Origin: an uncultured Pelagibacteraceae bacterium
GTDB lineage: Bacteria > Pseudomonadota > Alphaproteobacteria > Pelagibacterales > Pelagibacteraceae
Assembly (NCBI GenBank): GCA_902611465.1
Contig: CACLZS010000003.1
Location: forward strand, 1 to 64,000
DNA: 64,000 nucleotides
Direction: 5' to 3'
In this document: positions 43,521-52,746 of the stretch, one piece after another
How the letters are laid out: every line of letters starts with the position of its first letter
How positions within the stretch are numbered: position 1 is the first letter of the stretch
Notes under the pieces: generated by a model
Databases searched by the model: none
The model's input: only the letters and a program-made list of their open reading frames with translations
Told to the model about the DNA's origin: nothing
Translations under genes and position numbers: made by a program

Positions 43521-44968
43521 TAATATTTTCTCCAAAATGATGGAATAAACAATACTAATACAGCAAACAATTCTAATCTACCTAAAATCATCGCTAAGCT
43601 TAAAATCCATTTTGAAAAATCAGATAAATTAGAAAAATTACCATTTGGACCAATAATATCACCTAAACCAGGTCCTACATTTGATATTGATGTTGCAGCA
43701 GCAGATATTGAAGTTGTTAAATCTAAACCACTTGTTGATAAAAGAGCAGTTATAATAAAAAAAATTACAATATATAAAAATATAAAGGAAATAATTGATG
43801 CTAAAAACTTTTCATCAATATTATTATTTTCATATTTTATTTTAAATATACCTCTAGGATAAATTATTTTCTTTAGTTGTACAGAAACAAACTGGAATAA
43901 AATCTGTACCCTAAATATTTTAATCCCACAAGCTGTTGAGCCTGCACATCCACCGATAAACATAAGAATAAGAAAATAGATTAATGGGAATTGACCCCAA
44001 TCACTAAAGTTTTGAGTTACATAACCAGTTCCAGTTAAAATTGATATTACATTAAATGCAACTGACCTAATACTGGTATCAAAAAAGCTTTGATTTTTTG
44101 TAAGTAGATATAGATACATTAAAAGAATTGAAAAAAGGACAATCTTTATAAAAGTTTTAATTTGTGTATCATTAAAAAATATTTTTTTGTCCCCATTTAA
44201 GTATTTGATATAGGCAATAAATGGAATGCTTCCTAAAATTATAAATATAATTGATGTAAATTCAATAAGTGAACTATCAAAATATCCAATAGACTCATCA
44301 TAATTTGAAAAACCCCCTGTTGCAATTGTTGTCATTGAGTGAACTATGCTATCAAAAAAGTTCATCCCGAATATTTTATAAAATAATGCGCAAATAAAAG
44401 TTAATCCTGAGTATACCAAGATCAATCTCAATGCTATTTCTTTTGATCTAGGTAAAATTTTTTCTGGGGTATCACTAGTGGATATTATAAACAACTGCAT
44501 TCCACCAATATTCATAAGTGGCATTAAAGTAATTGCCATCACAATGATACCAATTCCACCCAACCATTGAAGCATTCCCCTCCAAAGCAAGATACTTTTT
44601 GGCGTTTCATTTAAATTGGTGATTATAGTTGATCCAGTTGTAGTAATACCCGACATACTCTCAAAAAAAGCGTCTGTTACACTCAATTCTATTTCAGAAA
44701 ATATGAACGGAAGTGAGCCAAAAATAGCAATACTCAACCAAGATAAAGCTGTTAAAAGAAAAGCTTGAGATAAACTAATTTTTTTATCATGATCTAAATT
44801 TGATAGTAAAAAGAGAATTCCAAATATAACAGTTATAATTCCAGAACTTATAAAACTAGAATCAAATTCATCATAAAAAAACTGCGCAAAAATTGGCGCA
44901 ATCATCGATATACCCAAAATAATTTGTAAAATTCCAAGGGTAAAGAAAACTGTTTTATAATTGGACAT
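43520..44968 (-). CDS. trkH: Trk-type potassium uptake protein, membrane subunit
   Basis: Potassium-translocating subunit of the Trk system, 482 residues with about ten membrane segments. The four selectivity-filter P-loops can be followed: GITTTGSTI (near 110), TIATGGFSNYD, LTGTGYVT and SNVGPGLGDI, each with the required glycine. GGCAGSTACGIKIFR near 340-355 is the characteristic TrkH helix. It needs a cytoplasmic TrkA subunit, which is not in this window. It is the first gene of the trkH-ampG-nlpC run and is divergent from the lysyl-tRNA synthetase gene, with an 86-base gap. Confidence 0.93.
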   Translation of the reverse strand: MSNYKTVFFTLGILQIILGISMIAPIFAQFFYDEFDSSFISSGIITVIFGILFLLSNLDHDKKISLSQAFLLTALSWLSIAIFGSLPFIFSEIELSVTDAFFESMSGITTTGSTIITNLNETPKSILLWRGMLQWLGGIGIIVMAITLMPLMNIGGMQLFIISTSDTPEKILPRSKEIALRLILVYSGLTFICALFYKIFGMNFFDSIVHSMTTIATGGFSNYDESIGYFDSSLIEFTSIIFIILGSIPFIAYIKYLNGDKKIFFNDTQIKTFIKIVLFSILLMYLYLLTKNQSFFDTSIRSVAFNVISILTGTGYVTQNFSDWGQFPLIYFLILMFIGGCAGSTACGIKIFRVQILFQFVSVQLKKIIYPRGIFKIKYENNNIDEKFLASIISFIFLYIVIFFIITALLSTSGLDLTTSISAAATSISNVGPGLGDIIGPNGNFSNLSDFSKWILSLAMILGRLELFAVLVLFIPSFWRKY

Positions 44969-45054
44969 TTTGATTGGACATTATTTTATGGTAAATAAAT
45001 TTCAACTCTATAAGAATTATTAAAAACGTTATTTTATAGGCTGTTTAATTAAAA

Positions 45055-46623
45055 GTGATCGATAAAACCAACATAGATAAAACAAACGCTTGGCCCTTTG
45101 TTGAAGCTAAAAAGCTTCTAAGAGAGAGAAAAAAAAATATAGAAAATAAAGGAAAAATTATTTTACAAACAGGATACGGTCCTAGTGGTTTACCTCACAT
45201 TGGTACTTTTGGTGAAGTGGCAAGAACTTCAATGATCGTTAATGCATTAAATCATTTATCAGACCTCCCTAAAGAAATAATTACTTTCTCCGACGATATG
45301 GATGGACTTAGAAAAGTTCCAGAAAATATTCCCAATCCTGAAAAACTTGAAGAAAATCTTCATAAACCTTTAACTCAAGTACCAGATCCTTTTGGAAAAT
45401 TTAATAGTTTTGGTGAACACAATAATGAAATGTTAAAAAATTTTTTAGATAAATTTAAGTTTGAATACAGTTTTAAAAGTTCATCCGTTCTATATAAGTC
45501 TGGTTTTTTTAACGATACATTAAAAATAATTTTAGAAAATTATGAAGGAATAATGAATATAATCATCCCTACTCTTGGTAAAGAGAGACAAAAAACATAT
45601 TCTCCTTTTTTACCAATATGTCCAGATACAGGGATTGTATTAGAGATACCAGTCTCAGAGATAGATACTAAAAATTCAAAAATAATTTTTGATAATAATG
45701 GCAAAAAATTAGAACAAAGCATTTTAGATGGCAATTGTAAATTACAATGGAAAGTTGATTGGGCTATGAGATGGTATGCCCTTGATGTAGATTTTGAAAT
45801 GTATGGAAAAGATTTGATTGAGAGTGCAATTTTATCTACTAAAATCATAAAACTATTGGGCAAGTCAAATCCATCTGGCTTTGCATATGAGTTATTTCTA
45901 GATGAAAAAGGTGAAAAAATATCTAAGTCAAAAGGAAATGGTATAACAATCGATCAATGGTTAGAGTATGCATCACCTGAAAGTCTCTCGTTGTATATGT
46001 ACCAGAATCCAAAGAGAGCAAAAAAACTTTTTAGAGAAGTAGTACCAAAGGCTGTCGATGAATATCTTGATTTTATTGAAAAAGGTAAAACTCAAAACGA
46101 ACTTCAAAAACTAATGAACCCTGTTTGGCATGTTCATAATTCAAATATACCAGAAGAAAATTCAATTATGTCCTTCTCAATGCTTTTAAATTTAGTTGAG
46201 ACCAGCAATGCTGATAATAAAGAATTACTTTGGAAGTTTGTAAAGAAATATAAGAAAGATATAAATGAGAATATGTATCCAATTTTTGACAAATTAATAT
46301 CCTATGCAATTAAATATTTTAATGACGCTATAAAATCTAAAAAGATTTATAAAAAACCAAATGAAAGCGAAAAAATCGCTTTAGATGCTTTAGTAAACTC
46401 TTTAGATAACTGCGATGACGGAATGAAACCAGAGGACATTCAGACTACTATTTATACAGTCGGCAAAGAGAATGGTTATAAAGAAAATTTGCGCGATTGG
46501 TTCAAGTTAATATATGAGGTAGTTTTTGGGGTAGAAAATGGACCACGATTTGGTTTTTTTATAAGCTTTTTTGGAGTTCAAGAAACTAAAGAATTAATAA
46601 AAAGTAAATTAGAAAATGTTTAA
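45055..46623 (+). CDS. lysK: Lysyl-tRNA synthetase, class I
   Basis: Charges tRNA-Lys. It is a class I enzyme, unrelated to the common bacterial class II LysS, and is known from archaea and most alphaproteobacteria. The HIGH motif is GPSGLPHIGTFGEVART near 41-57. The KMSKS motif is KISKSKGNG from residue 288. FSDDMDGLRKVPENIP near 82-97 and WKVDWAMRWYALDVDFEMYG near 237-256 (zinc-free tRNA/amino-acid site region) are typical. At 522 residues it is standard. The start is GTG. The pyrD start overlaps its last eight bases. Confidence 0.95.
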   Translation: MIDKTNIDKTNAWPFVEAKKLLRERKKNIENKGKIILQTGYGPSGLPHIGTFGEVARTSMIVNALNHLSDLPKEIITFSDDMDGLRKVPENIPNPEKLEENLHKPLTQVPDPFGKFNSFGEHNNEMLKNFLDKFKFEYSFKSSSVLYKSGFFNDTLKIILENYEGIMNIIIPTLGKERQKTYSPFLPICPDTGIVLEIPVSEIDTKNSKIIFDNNGKKLEQSILDGNCKLQWKVDWAMRWYALDVDFEMYGKDLIESAILSTKIIKLLGKSNPSGFAYELFLDEKGEKISKSKGNGITIDQWLEYASPESLSLYMYQNPKRAKKLFREVVPKAVDEYLDFIEKGKTQNELQKLMNPVWHVHNSNIPEENSIMSFSMLLNLVETSNADNKELLWKFVKKYKKDINENMYPIFDKLISYAIKYFNDAIKSKKIYKKPNESEKIALDALVNSLDNCDDGMKPEDIQTTIYTVGKENGYKENLRDWFKLIYEVVFGVENGPRFGFFISFFGVQETKELIKSKLENV

Positions 46624-47656
46624 TATTTTAAGACCACTAATTTTTAAATTTAGCCCTGAAGTAGCCCATTCTTTAGCAATAAAAGCACTAAAATTAAATA
46701 ATATTCCTTACTCAAAACCCAAAGATAATCATATTTTAGAAACAACTTTTTGTGAAAAAAAATTATCTTCACCAATTGGTGTTGCAGCTGGCTTTGATAA
46801 AAATGCTGAAGTATATAATCCTCTGTTTAATCTTGGATTTGGTTTTGTCGAAGTAGGGACAATTACTCCAAAACCCCAATTTGGTAACCCTAAACCAAGA
46901 GTTTTTAGACTTGAAGAAGATGAAGCTCTTATAAATAGATTAGGTTTTAATAATTCTGGTTCAGAACGAATTAGTCAGACAATAAAGGAAAATAATAAAA
47001 AGGGTTTTTTAGGAATAAATATTGGACCAAATAAAGACTCTAAGGACAGAGTTGAGGATTATTTAATTTGTTTTCGTAAATTTTATAATTTAGCTGATTA
47101 TATAACTATAAACATCTCCTCACCAAATACAGAAAATTTAAGAGACTTTCATAACCAAGATGAATTAAATTCATTGATTGACAAACTAAGAAATGAAAAA
47201 AAAGAGTTAAATTCAAACATTCCATTAGCAATAAAAGTTTCACCTGATCTAAATGACGATCAAATTAATGAAGTATCCAAGATCATTATAGAACAAGAAA
47301 TAGGAATTATTATTGTTTCCAATACCACAGATAAGAATAGAGAAAATTTAAAAAATATAAATAAATTAGAAAAGGGTGGACTGTCAGGTAAACCAATTGT
47401 AAAGATTTCAAACGAAGCAATTTCTAAATTTTATAAAATTCTAAAAGATAAAACAAAAATAATAGGAGTGGGTGGTGTTAGCAATGGACAAGATGCTTTT
47501 GAAAAAATAACTTCTGGCGCAACACTCGTTCAATTATATACTGGAATGGTTTATAGAGGTCCTCGTATAGCTTCAAAAATAAGTACAGAATTAATTGATT
47601 TATTAAAAAATAAGGGGTTTAAAAATGTTTCAGAGGCCATTGGAACTAAAAATTAA
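46616..47656 (+). CDS. pyrD: Dihydroorotate dehydrogenase (quinone), class 2
   Basis: FMN enzyme of the inner membrane that oxidises dihydroorotate to orotate in pyrimidine synthesis and passes electrons to ubiquinone. The amphipathic N-terminal helices (ILRPLIFKFSPEVAHSLAIK) mark the membrane-linked class 2 type. GVAAGFDKNAEV, NRLGFNNSG, GINIGPNKDS, ITINISSPNTENLR with the catalytic serine region, and GVGGVSNGQDAFEKI complete the FMN barrel. At 346 residues the length is normal. The LysRS-pyrD overlap suggests one transcript. Confidence 0.96.
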   Translation: MFNILRPLIFKFSPEVAHSLAIKALKLNNIPYSKPKDNHILETTFCEKKLSSPIGVAAGFDKNAEVYNPLFNLGFGFVEVGTITPKPQFGNPKPRVFRLEEDEALINRLGFNNSGSERISQTIKENNKKGFLGINIGPNKDSKDRVEDYLICFRKFYNLADYITINISSPNTENLRDFHNQDELNSLIDKLRNEKKELNSNIPLAIKVSPDLNDDQINEVSKIIIEQEIGIIIVSNTTDKNRENLKNINKLEKGGLSGKPIVKISNEAISKFYKILKDKTKIIGVGGVSNGQDAFEKITSGATLVQLYTGMVYRGPRIASKISTELIDLLKNKGFKNVSEAIGTKN

Positions 47657-47658
47657 TC

Positions 47659-47687
47659 TTGACGCGATAAGATTCAGATCTTATACA
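47659..47687 (+). promoter_or_regulatory. Promoter of rpmB with very short leader
   Basis: TTGACG (47659-47664), a 17-base spacer and TATACA (47682-47687) make a near-consensus sigma70 promoter in the 43-base pyrD-rpmB gap. The expected start near 47694 leaves only about six bases before the rpmB ATG at 47700, with no Shine-Dalgarno sequence. Confidence 0.65.
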
Positions 47688-47699
47688 GGCTCATAATTT

Positions 47700-47981
47700 A
47701 TGTCTAAAAAATGTGAACTTACTGGAAAAATCCCACTCAAGGGTCATAACGTTAGTCATGCTAACAATAAGACTAAAAGAAGATTTCTTCCAAATCTAAA
47801 AAAAGTTAAGTTTAAAAGTGAGCTACTTAAGAGAAGTTTAAGATTAACCGTCTCAAATGCTGGGGTTAGATCAGTAGATAAAAAAGGTAGTTTTGATCAA
47901 TTTCTTATTTCAGCTAAGTTTAGAGATTTATCATTAAGACTAAAAAAATTAAAAAAATCCTTAGTCAGTAAATCTGCATAA
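47700..47981 (+). CDS. rpmB: 50S ribosomal protein L28
   Basis: Large-subunit ribosomal protein of 93 residues. The start [20 protein letters not shown] and [17 protein letters not shown], followed by [21 protein letters not shown], match alphaproteobacterial L28. It has only one cysteine in the N-terminal KCELTGK motif, so the zinc-binding version is absent. It has its own strong promoter and a leader of about six bases. The last base of its stop overlaps the next ATG. Confidence 0.96.
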   Translation: MSKKCELTGKIPLKGHNVSHANNKTKRRFLPNLKKVKFKSELLKRSLRLTVSNAGVRSVDKKGSFDQFLISAKFRDLSLRLKKLKKSLVSKSA

Positions 47982-48529
47982 TGAATAAAGTATTTTTAAC
48001 ACTCTCATTTTTAATGGGATTGGTTGTTTTAGCGTCTAATTATTTAGTCCAATTTCCAATTAAATATTATGGTCTTCAAGAAATTCTTACATATGGAGCA
48101 TTCAGTTATCCTATAGCTTTTTTAATAACTGATCTAGCAAATAGATCTTTTGGTAAATTAGTTGCTAGAAAAATTGTGTATATAGGGTTTACGATAGGTA
48201 TTTTATTTACACTAATTTTCTCAACAAATTTTGCCGATTTAATCTCAGTAAGAATAGCAATTGGCTCAGGAACAGCATTTATTATTGCTCAATTACTGGA
48301 TGTACAAATATTTGATCAATTAAGACAAAAAAAATGGTTTATTGCGCCACTTGCCTCTTCATTAATTGGTTCTACCGTTGATACATTTTTATTCTTTTCG
48401 ATTTCATTTTATGGAACAGGAATACCTTGGGTGACACTGTCTTTAGGAGATTTAGCAGTAAAGATTTTTGTAGCTTTAGTAATGTTGATACCTTTTAGAT
48501 TATTATTAGGTACTTTAAAAGCTGCTTAA
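47981..48529 (+). CDS. yhhQ: YhhQ-type queuosine precursor transporter
   Basis: Small membrane protein of the VUT (DUF165) family, which imports 7-cyano-7-deazaguanine or 7-aminomethyl-7-deazaguanine for queuosine in tRNA. The 182-residue sequence has about five or six membrane segments. The motif YGAFSYPIAFLITDLANRSF (near 38-57) is the family signature. IASGTAFIIAQLLDVQIFD-like IGSGTAFIIAQLLDVQIFD and the C-terminal DLAVKIFVALVMLIPFRLL also fit. It overlaps rpmB by one base and is convergent with aguA, one base apart. If de novo queuosine synthesis genes are missing from this genome, this would be the salvage route. Confidence 0.85.
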   Translation: MNKVFLTLSFLMGLVVLASNYLVQFPIKYYGLQEILTYGAFSYPIAFLITDLANRSFGKLVARKIVYIGFTIGILFTLIFSTNFADLISVRIAIGSGTAFIIAQLLDVQIFDQLRQKKWFIAPLASSLIGSTVDTFLFFSISFYGTGIPWVTLSLGDLAVKIFVALVMLIPFRLLLGTLKAA

Positions 48530-48530
48530 T

Positions 48531-49595
48531 TCAAATTTTTGGCTCTTGTTGTGTCATGCAATGAATGGCTCCAAAACCCCAAATTAAATCACTACAATCA
48601 ACAGGAACAACTTTTCTATTTGTAAAAAATTTTCTAAAAATTTTTATTACCTTTTTGTCTTCTTTCACATTAAATACTGGAACCAAGACTGTTTTATTAC
48701 TTATGAAAAAATTTAAATAACTTGCTGGGACACGAGTTTTGTCTATGACAACTGGGCTTGGCATAGGAATCTTTATAATTGTAAATTTTTTCCCATTTTC
48801 ATCGTAACTTTTACTTAATATTTTTAAATTTTCTTTAAGAGCTTTATAATTTTTATCTGATCTATTATTTTCTACAGCTATCATAATCGTACTTTTTGAA
48901 ACAAATCTTGCAATATCATCAATATGACCGTGTGTGTCATCTCCAACAATTCCTTTATTAAGCCAAATAAAATTTTTTGCATTTAAATATTTTGAAAATA
49001 GATTTTCATAATCAATTTTTTTGAATCCTTTATTTCTCTCTTGTTTTCTACTTAATAAGCACTCCTTTGTAAGTAATATGGAGCCTGATCCATTATTGTC
49101 AAATGCACCTCCTTCCATCACTACTCTTACAAACTTTTTTGAATTTACTTTTTTAGGCAGAATACTTTCAATATTTAAGTACCTACTAATATAATTATTG
49201 ATTTTGTTATCATTTCCGAAATTTTTATATTTTGACCAGGCATTAAATTTAAAATCAAGCATGGTCTTTTTTCGATTTTTCTTGTTGACTAAAAATATTG
49301 GTCCAGAATCTCTAAGCCAAAGTCTGTCTGTCTTAAGTTTATGAAATTTAATTTTAGAAATATTACAACCTATTTTTTTTAAATGTATTCTTGTGGTATC
49401 AATACTTTTGTTATTATTGACTAATAAATCTATTCTTTGATCTTTTGTTAAATATTTTATTATTTTTCCAACTACATTTGGAATTTTTTCAAATAATCCA
49501 GGCCAATCATTTTTATTATGTGGCCACGCAATCCAAACTGATTTTTGAGGCTCCCATTCTGCTGGGATTCTAAATTCATCTATTTTTTTACTCAT
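48531..49595 (-). CDS. aguA: Agmatine deiminase
   Basis: Guanidino-group hydrolase of the peptidyl-arginine-deiminase fold; it converts agmatine to N-carbamoylputrescine and ammonia. The N-terminal IPAEWEPQKSVWIAWPHNK is the family start. RLWLRDSGPIFLVN, VVMEGGAFDNNGSGSILLT, GHIDDIARFV and the C-terminal IHCMTQQEP with catalytic Cys346 are all intact. At 354 residues it is normal. It follows the frameshifted aguB with an eight-base overlap. No arginine decarboxylase is present in this window, so the agmatine source is not visible. Confidence 0.92.
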   Translation of the reverse strand: MSKKIDEFRIPAEWEPQKSVWIAWPHNKNDWPGLFEKIPNVVGKIIKYLTKDQRIDLLVNNNKSIDTTRIHLKKIGCNISKIKFHKLKTDRLWLRDSGPIFLVNKKNRKKTMLDFKFNAWSKYKNFGNDNKINNYISRYLNIESILPKKVNSKKFVRVVMEGGAFDNNGSGSILLTKECLLSRKQERNKGFKKIDYENLFSKYLNAKNFIWLNKGIVGDDTHGHIDDIARFVSKSTIMIAVENNRSDKNYKALKENLKILSKSYDENGKKFTIIKIPMPSPVVIDKTRVPASYLNFFISNKTVLVPVFNVKEDKKVIKIFRKFFTNRKVVPVDCSDLIWGFGAIHCMTQQEPKI

Positions 49596-50470
49596 CTTCA
49601 GGATTTTTGAGAATATCTTTATAAAATTCAGTTCTTCTATCTCTTAAAAAAGGCCAGTGTTGTCTAGCAGTGTCTATTTTTTTATAATCAACTTCACAAA
49701 CTAAAATATCTTCTTTCTTATTTCCTGCTTTTGCAATTATTTTACCACTAGGGTCTATCACCATTGAATTACCCCAAAATTCAATTTTTTTCCTACCCTT
49801 CGTTTCTACCCCAACTCTATTTATAGCAGCCACATAAGTTCCATTAGCAATAGCATGAGATTTTTGCATTGTAATCCAAGACTCTAATTGAGATTTACCA
49901 AATTTCTTTTTTTTCTTTTGGGTGCCATCCAATAGCAGTAGGATAAAAAATAATTTGAGCTCCTTTTAAAGCTGTTAATCTTGCTGCTTCCGGGAACCAT
50001 TGATCCCAACATATAAGAGGACCTATCTTGCCAAATTTAGTTTTCACACTTTTGAAACCTAGGTCTCCAGGACTGAAATAAAATTTTTCATAATACCCTG
50101 GGTCATCAGGTATGTGCATCTTGCGATATTTAGATAGAATATTACCTTTTTCATTAATAATGATACTAGTGTTATGATAAAATCCAGATGTTTTTTTTTC
50201 AAACATCGTAATATTCAATACGACACCAAGCTCCTTTGCTAAATCACAAAAAATTCTAGAGGTTGTTCCTGGAATTTTTTCTGCCAATTTAAAGTTTGAA
50301 TGACTTTCTGTTTGGCAAAAATAATTAGACAAAAACAGCTCTGGAAGACATATTATCTTTGCCTTTTTTCTTGCAGCTTTTTTAATGTTTTTTATAGCTA
50401 AATCAATATTAGATTGAATTGTACCTAAAGATTTACTTTGTATTAAACCGATTTTGATTTTTTTGATCAT
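49588..50470 (-). pseudogene. aguB: N-carbamoylputrescine amidase, frameshifted at an A8 run
   Basis: Nitrilase-family enzyme that hydrolyses N-carbamoylputrescine to putrescine, CO2 and ammonia. Two frames are needed: 50470-49895 (191 residues) holds the catalytic triad Glu44, Lys117 and Cys154 (LPELFL, YRKMHIPDD, LICWDQWFPEA). The frame closing at 49588 holds the C-terminal part (KSHAIANGTYVAAINRVGV, FWGNSMVIDPSG, RRTEFY). On the minus strand the break is in GAAAAAAAAG, T8 at 49907-49914 on the plus strand. Removing one A joins the frames into 293 residues, the normal AguB length. Either the gene is a recent pseudogene, it is rescued by slippage, or the base call is wrong. All conserved motifs are otherwise intact, which favours a very recent change or an error. 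Confidence 0.85.
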
Positions 50471-50473
50471 TAA

Positions 50474-51514
50474 TCAAAATATCTTGGAAAAATTTTTTCT
50501 CTCTCTATTTTTCCATTCACCTTTATGATAGGCGTCACTTGCTATTAAGGGTAATACACTTGTTGCTTCTGCAAAAACCATTTGCTCTTTGGTTATATCT
50601 ACTTTGCCCCATGAGCTTGCTTCTTTTAATGTTGAGCTGCTGCAAGCACCATCTCTAGAGTCAGCAACTGTTATTTGAATAGCATACTTATGCATATCTA
50701 CATCTTTACCTAAAAGTTCAGCACATATAACAGTATCTTGAATAAAATTTTTCGGCACACCTCCTCCAATCATAAAAAGACCTGATCCTTTTGATTTAAT
50801 TTTAATTTCGGTTAATTCTCTAAACTCTCGGATTGTGTCGATTGTGATGTGATTTTTTGGATTTCTTTCCTGATGCATTACAAGTCCAAATCCAGCACTT
50901 GAGTCAGTAAACGCTGGACAGAAAATTGGAACGTCGTTATCATAGGCAACTTCTATCAATGAATCTTTTTTCTTTGCGTTATTTTTAAGATATTTACCAA
51001 TCTCTTTTATAAATTCTCTTGATGTATAACTTTTGGGCTCTAATTGATCTGCAATTTCTCCAATAGTTTTATCGCACATCTGAAGCTCTTCTTCATCAAT
51101 GTAAGTATCATATATTCTATCAATGTAGTTATTTCTTAACTCTGTATCATCTTGATATTGGGATCCCTGATAATGTTTAAAACCAAGTGCTTCAAAGAAA
51201 TCCATATCAATAATTGAAGCCCCAGTTGCGACTATTGCATCTACCATATTATATTTAACTAAATCTCTATAAATATGCATACATCCTGCAGCAGATGTTG
51301 ATCCTGCGAGTGTTAAAAATATTGTACAATCTTTATCTTTTATCATCTCATTATAAATATTTGCAGCATTTGCAGTCTCTCTTGAAACGAAAGACATTTT
51401 TTCCATTGAAGAAACTATTTTTCTAGCATCGAAAGAAGTTATATCAATATGCTCTACTTCTTTACTAAGTAAATCACTTTTTCTATTATTTGATTGGTTT
51501 TTATTATCTGACAT
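50474..51514 (-). CDS. Deoxyhypusine synthase-like protein
   Basis: Homologue of deoxyhypusine synthase, 346 residues. The family's NAD and spermidine-binding features are visible: TLAGSTSAAGCMHIYRDLV, VATGASIIDMDFFEALGFKH, PIFCPAFTDSSAGFG, MIGGGVPKNFI and ADSRDGACSSSTLKEASSWGKV, where Lys304 matches the catalytic lysine. Bacteria have no eIF5A, so the eukaryotic role is excluded. Bacterial members are thought to act on polyamines, for example as homospermidine synthase using putrescine. The gene is four bases from aguB and overlaps the decarboxylase gene by one base, which supports a polyamine substrate. The exact product is not shown by sequence. Confidence 0.85.
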   Translation of the reverse strand: MSDNKNQSNNRKSDLLSKEVEHIDITSFDARKIVSSMEKMSFVSRETANAANIYNEMIKDKDCTIFLTLAGSTSAAGCMHIYRDLVKYNMVDAIVATGASIIDMDFFEALGFKHYQGSQYQDDTELRNNYIDRIYDTYIDEEELQMCDKTIGEIADQLEPKSYTSREFIKEIGKYLKNNAKKKDSLIEVAYDNDVPIFCPAFTDSSAGFGLVMHQERNPKNHITIDTIREFRELTEIKIKSKGSGLFMIGGGVPKNFIQDTVICAELLGKDVDMHKYAIQITVADSRDGACSSSTLKEASSWGKVDITKEQMVFAEATSVLPLIASDAYHKGEWKNRERKNFSKIF

Positions 51515-52692
51515 TAAGCAACAAGAAACTCTTTATTTGCTTCTTTGTCATACATCGTCATGATTGGACTATCTTCAACTTCATAAATTTCATCAGAGTA
51601 AAATCCATTAAAATTAGTTCTAAAAGTTAATCCATACGCTCCAAGCTGCCCTAACTCTATATAATCATTTTCTTTTATATTATTTGGTAAAATAAAAGGA
51701 CCTTTCATATAATCCATGCTATCGCAAGTTGGGCCATAGAAATCGAAAGATGTTAATTTTTTGGAGATTACTCTTCCATCAGTTATCATTTTTGATGGGT
51801 AAACAATATTGGGTACACCTGCGTCAAACAAAGTTCCATACGTCCCATCATTTATATAAAGTTTCTGTTTTTTTCTTAAATCAACTCTTACAATTGTTGA
51901 GCCACTTTCTGCAACAATAGCTCTTCCAGGTTCACAAATAATTTCTGGAAGCTTATCCAATTTTAAATCACTTAAACCTTTTTTAATTTCTTTAAAATAA
52001 GCATCTAATGATTGAGGAATAAGATCAGGGTAAATAGTAGGAAAGCCACCACCAACGTTAATCACATCAGGTATAATTTTAGTTTTTTTAATTATATTAT
52101 TGATTTCAAATATTCCTTTTGAATAAGATATTGGGTGCATACATTGTGAGCCAACATGAAAACTAAGTCCAATTTTTTTAGAATATTGTTTTGTTAATCT
52201 AAGTAGTCCAGCTGCTTCATTATTAATAGCTCCAAATTTTTTTGATAAATCAATCTCTGCATGCTCATTAGACACAGAAACTCTAACAAATAATTCTAAG
52301 TCTTTAGCGTAATTTGTACTTTCTAAAATTTTTATTAATTCATCTTTAGTATCTAAAGAAAAGGTCTTAACATTATATTTAAAATATGCTTCTTTAATAC
52401 TCTCTCTGCTTTTGACTGTATGCATATAAGAACAATTCGCATCTGAACTTATTTTCCTTATAACCTCTATTTCTCTGATAGATGCTACGTCAAAATGGTT
52501 AATTCCACTCTCAACAATAGTTTTAAGAACTACTGGATGAGGGTTGGTTTTCAACGCATAAAGTATTTTTCCTGGGAAATTTTTTTGAAAGTATTTAGAA
52601 GCCAATTTGATTGACTCTTTTCTAATACAATAAACAGGTCTTGTCGGCCTCAGTTGATTAACTAATTCTTCAACTGACTTAAATTTTTGCAT
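51514..52692 (-). CDS. Ornithine/lysine decarboxylase, group IV PLP type
   Basis: Alanine-racemase-fold decarboxylase of 392 residues. PLP lysine Lys48 is in YALKTNPHP, HVGSQCMHP and NVGGGFPTIYP bind the phosphate, EPGRAIVAESG follows, and YGPTCDSMD near 325-333 carries the catalytic cysteine of the opposite subunit. Size and motifs fit eukaryotic-type ornithine decarboxylase, making putrescine; some relatives also use lysine. Given the neighbouring polyamine genes, ornithine is the likely substrate. It is the first gene of the cluster. Its leader holds an intrinsic-terminator hairpin and a palindrome over its ATG, and a clear AGAGG lies seven bases before that ATG. Confidence 0.88.
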   Translation of the reverse strand: MQKFKSVEELVNQLRPTRPVYCIRKESIKLASKYFQKNFPGKILYALKTNPHPVVLKTIVESGINHFDVASIREIEVIRKISSDANCSYMHTVKSRESIKEAYFKYNVKTFSLDTKDELIKILESTNYAKDLELFVRVSVSNEHAEIDLSKKFGAINNEAAGLLRLTKQYSKKIGLSFHVGSQCMHPISYSKGIFEINNIIKKTKIIPDVINVGGGFPTIYPDLIPQSLDAYFKEIKKGLSDLKLDKLPEIICEPGRAIVAESGSTIVRVDLRKKQKLYINDGTYGTLFDAGVPNIVYPSKMITDGRVISKKLTSFDFYGPTCDSMDYMKGPFILPNNIKENDYIELGQLGAYGLTFRTNFNGFYSDEIYEVEDSPIMTMYDKEANKEFLVA

Positions 52693-52704
52693 ATATGCAC
52701 CTCT
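52688..52704 (-). promoter_or_regulatory. Ribosome-binding site and start codon in a palindrome
   Basis: On the minus strand AGAGGTG is followed by the palindrome TGCATATATGCA, which contains the ATG of the decarboxylase. The halves TGCATA and TATGCA are the same sequences as the two arms of the upstream terminator hairpin at 52726-52746, so arm exchange could hide the start codon. Confidence 0.5.
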
Positions 52705-52717
52705 AAAAAAAATTTAC

Positions 52718-52746
52718 AAAAAAAACCTGCATATCACGTATGCAAG
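52718..52746 (-). terminator. Intrinsic terminator (attenuator candidate) in the decarboxylase leader
   Basis: Read on the minus strand: CTTGCATA, loop CGTGA, TATGCAGG, then eight T. This is an eight-pair stem with one G-T wobble. It lies 26 bases upstream of the decarboxylase start and, on this strand, downstream of the divergent regA gene's 5' end. No gene ends here, so it most plausibly sets read-through into the polyamine operon. Confidence 0.7.

Noticed and set aside
43521..43535. TTG start for the AmpG-like gene, five codons upstream
   Set aside because: The ATG at 43520 has GGAG at a good distance and the usual TAATG overlap with trkH; the extra residues are not family sequence.
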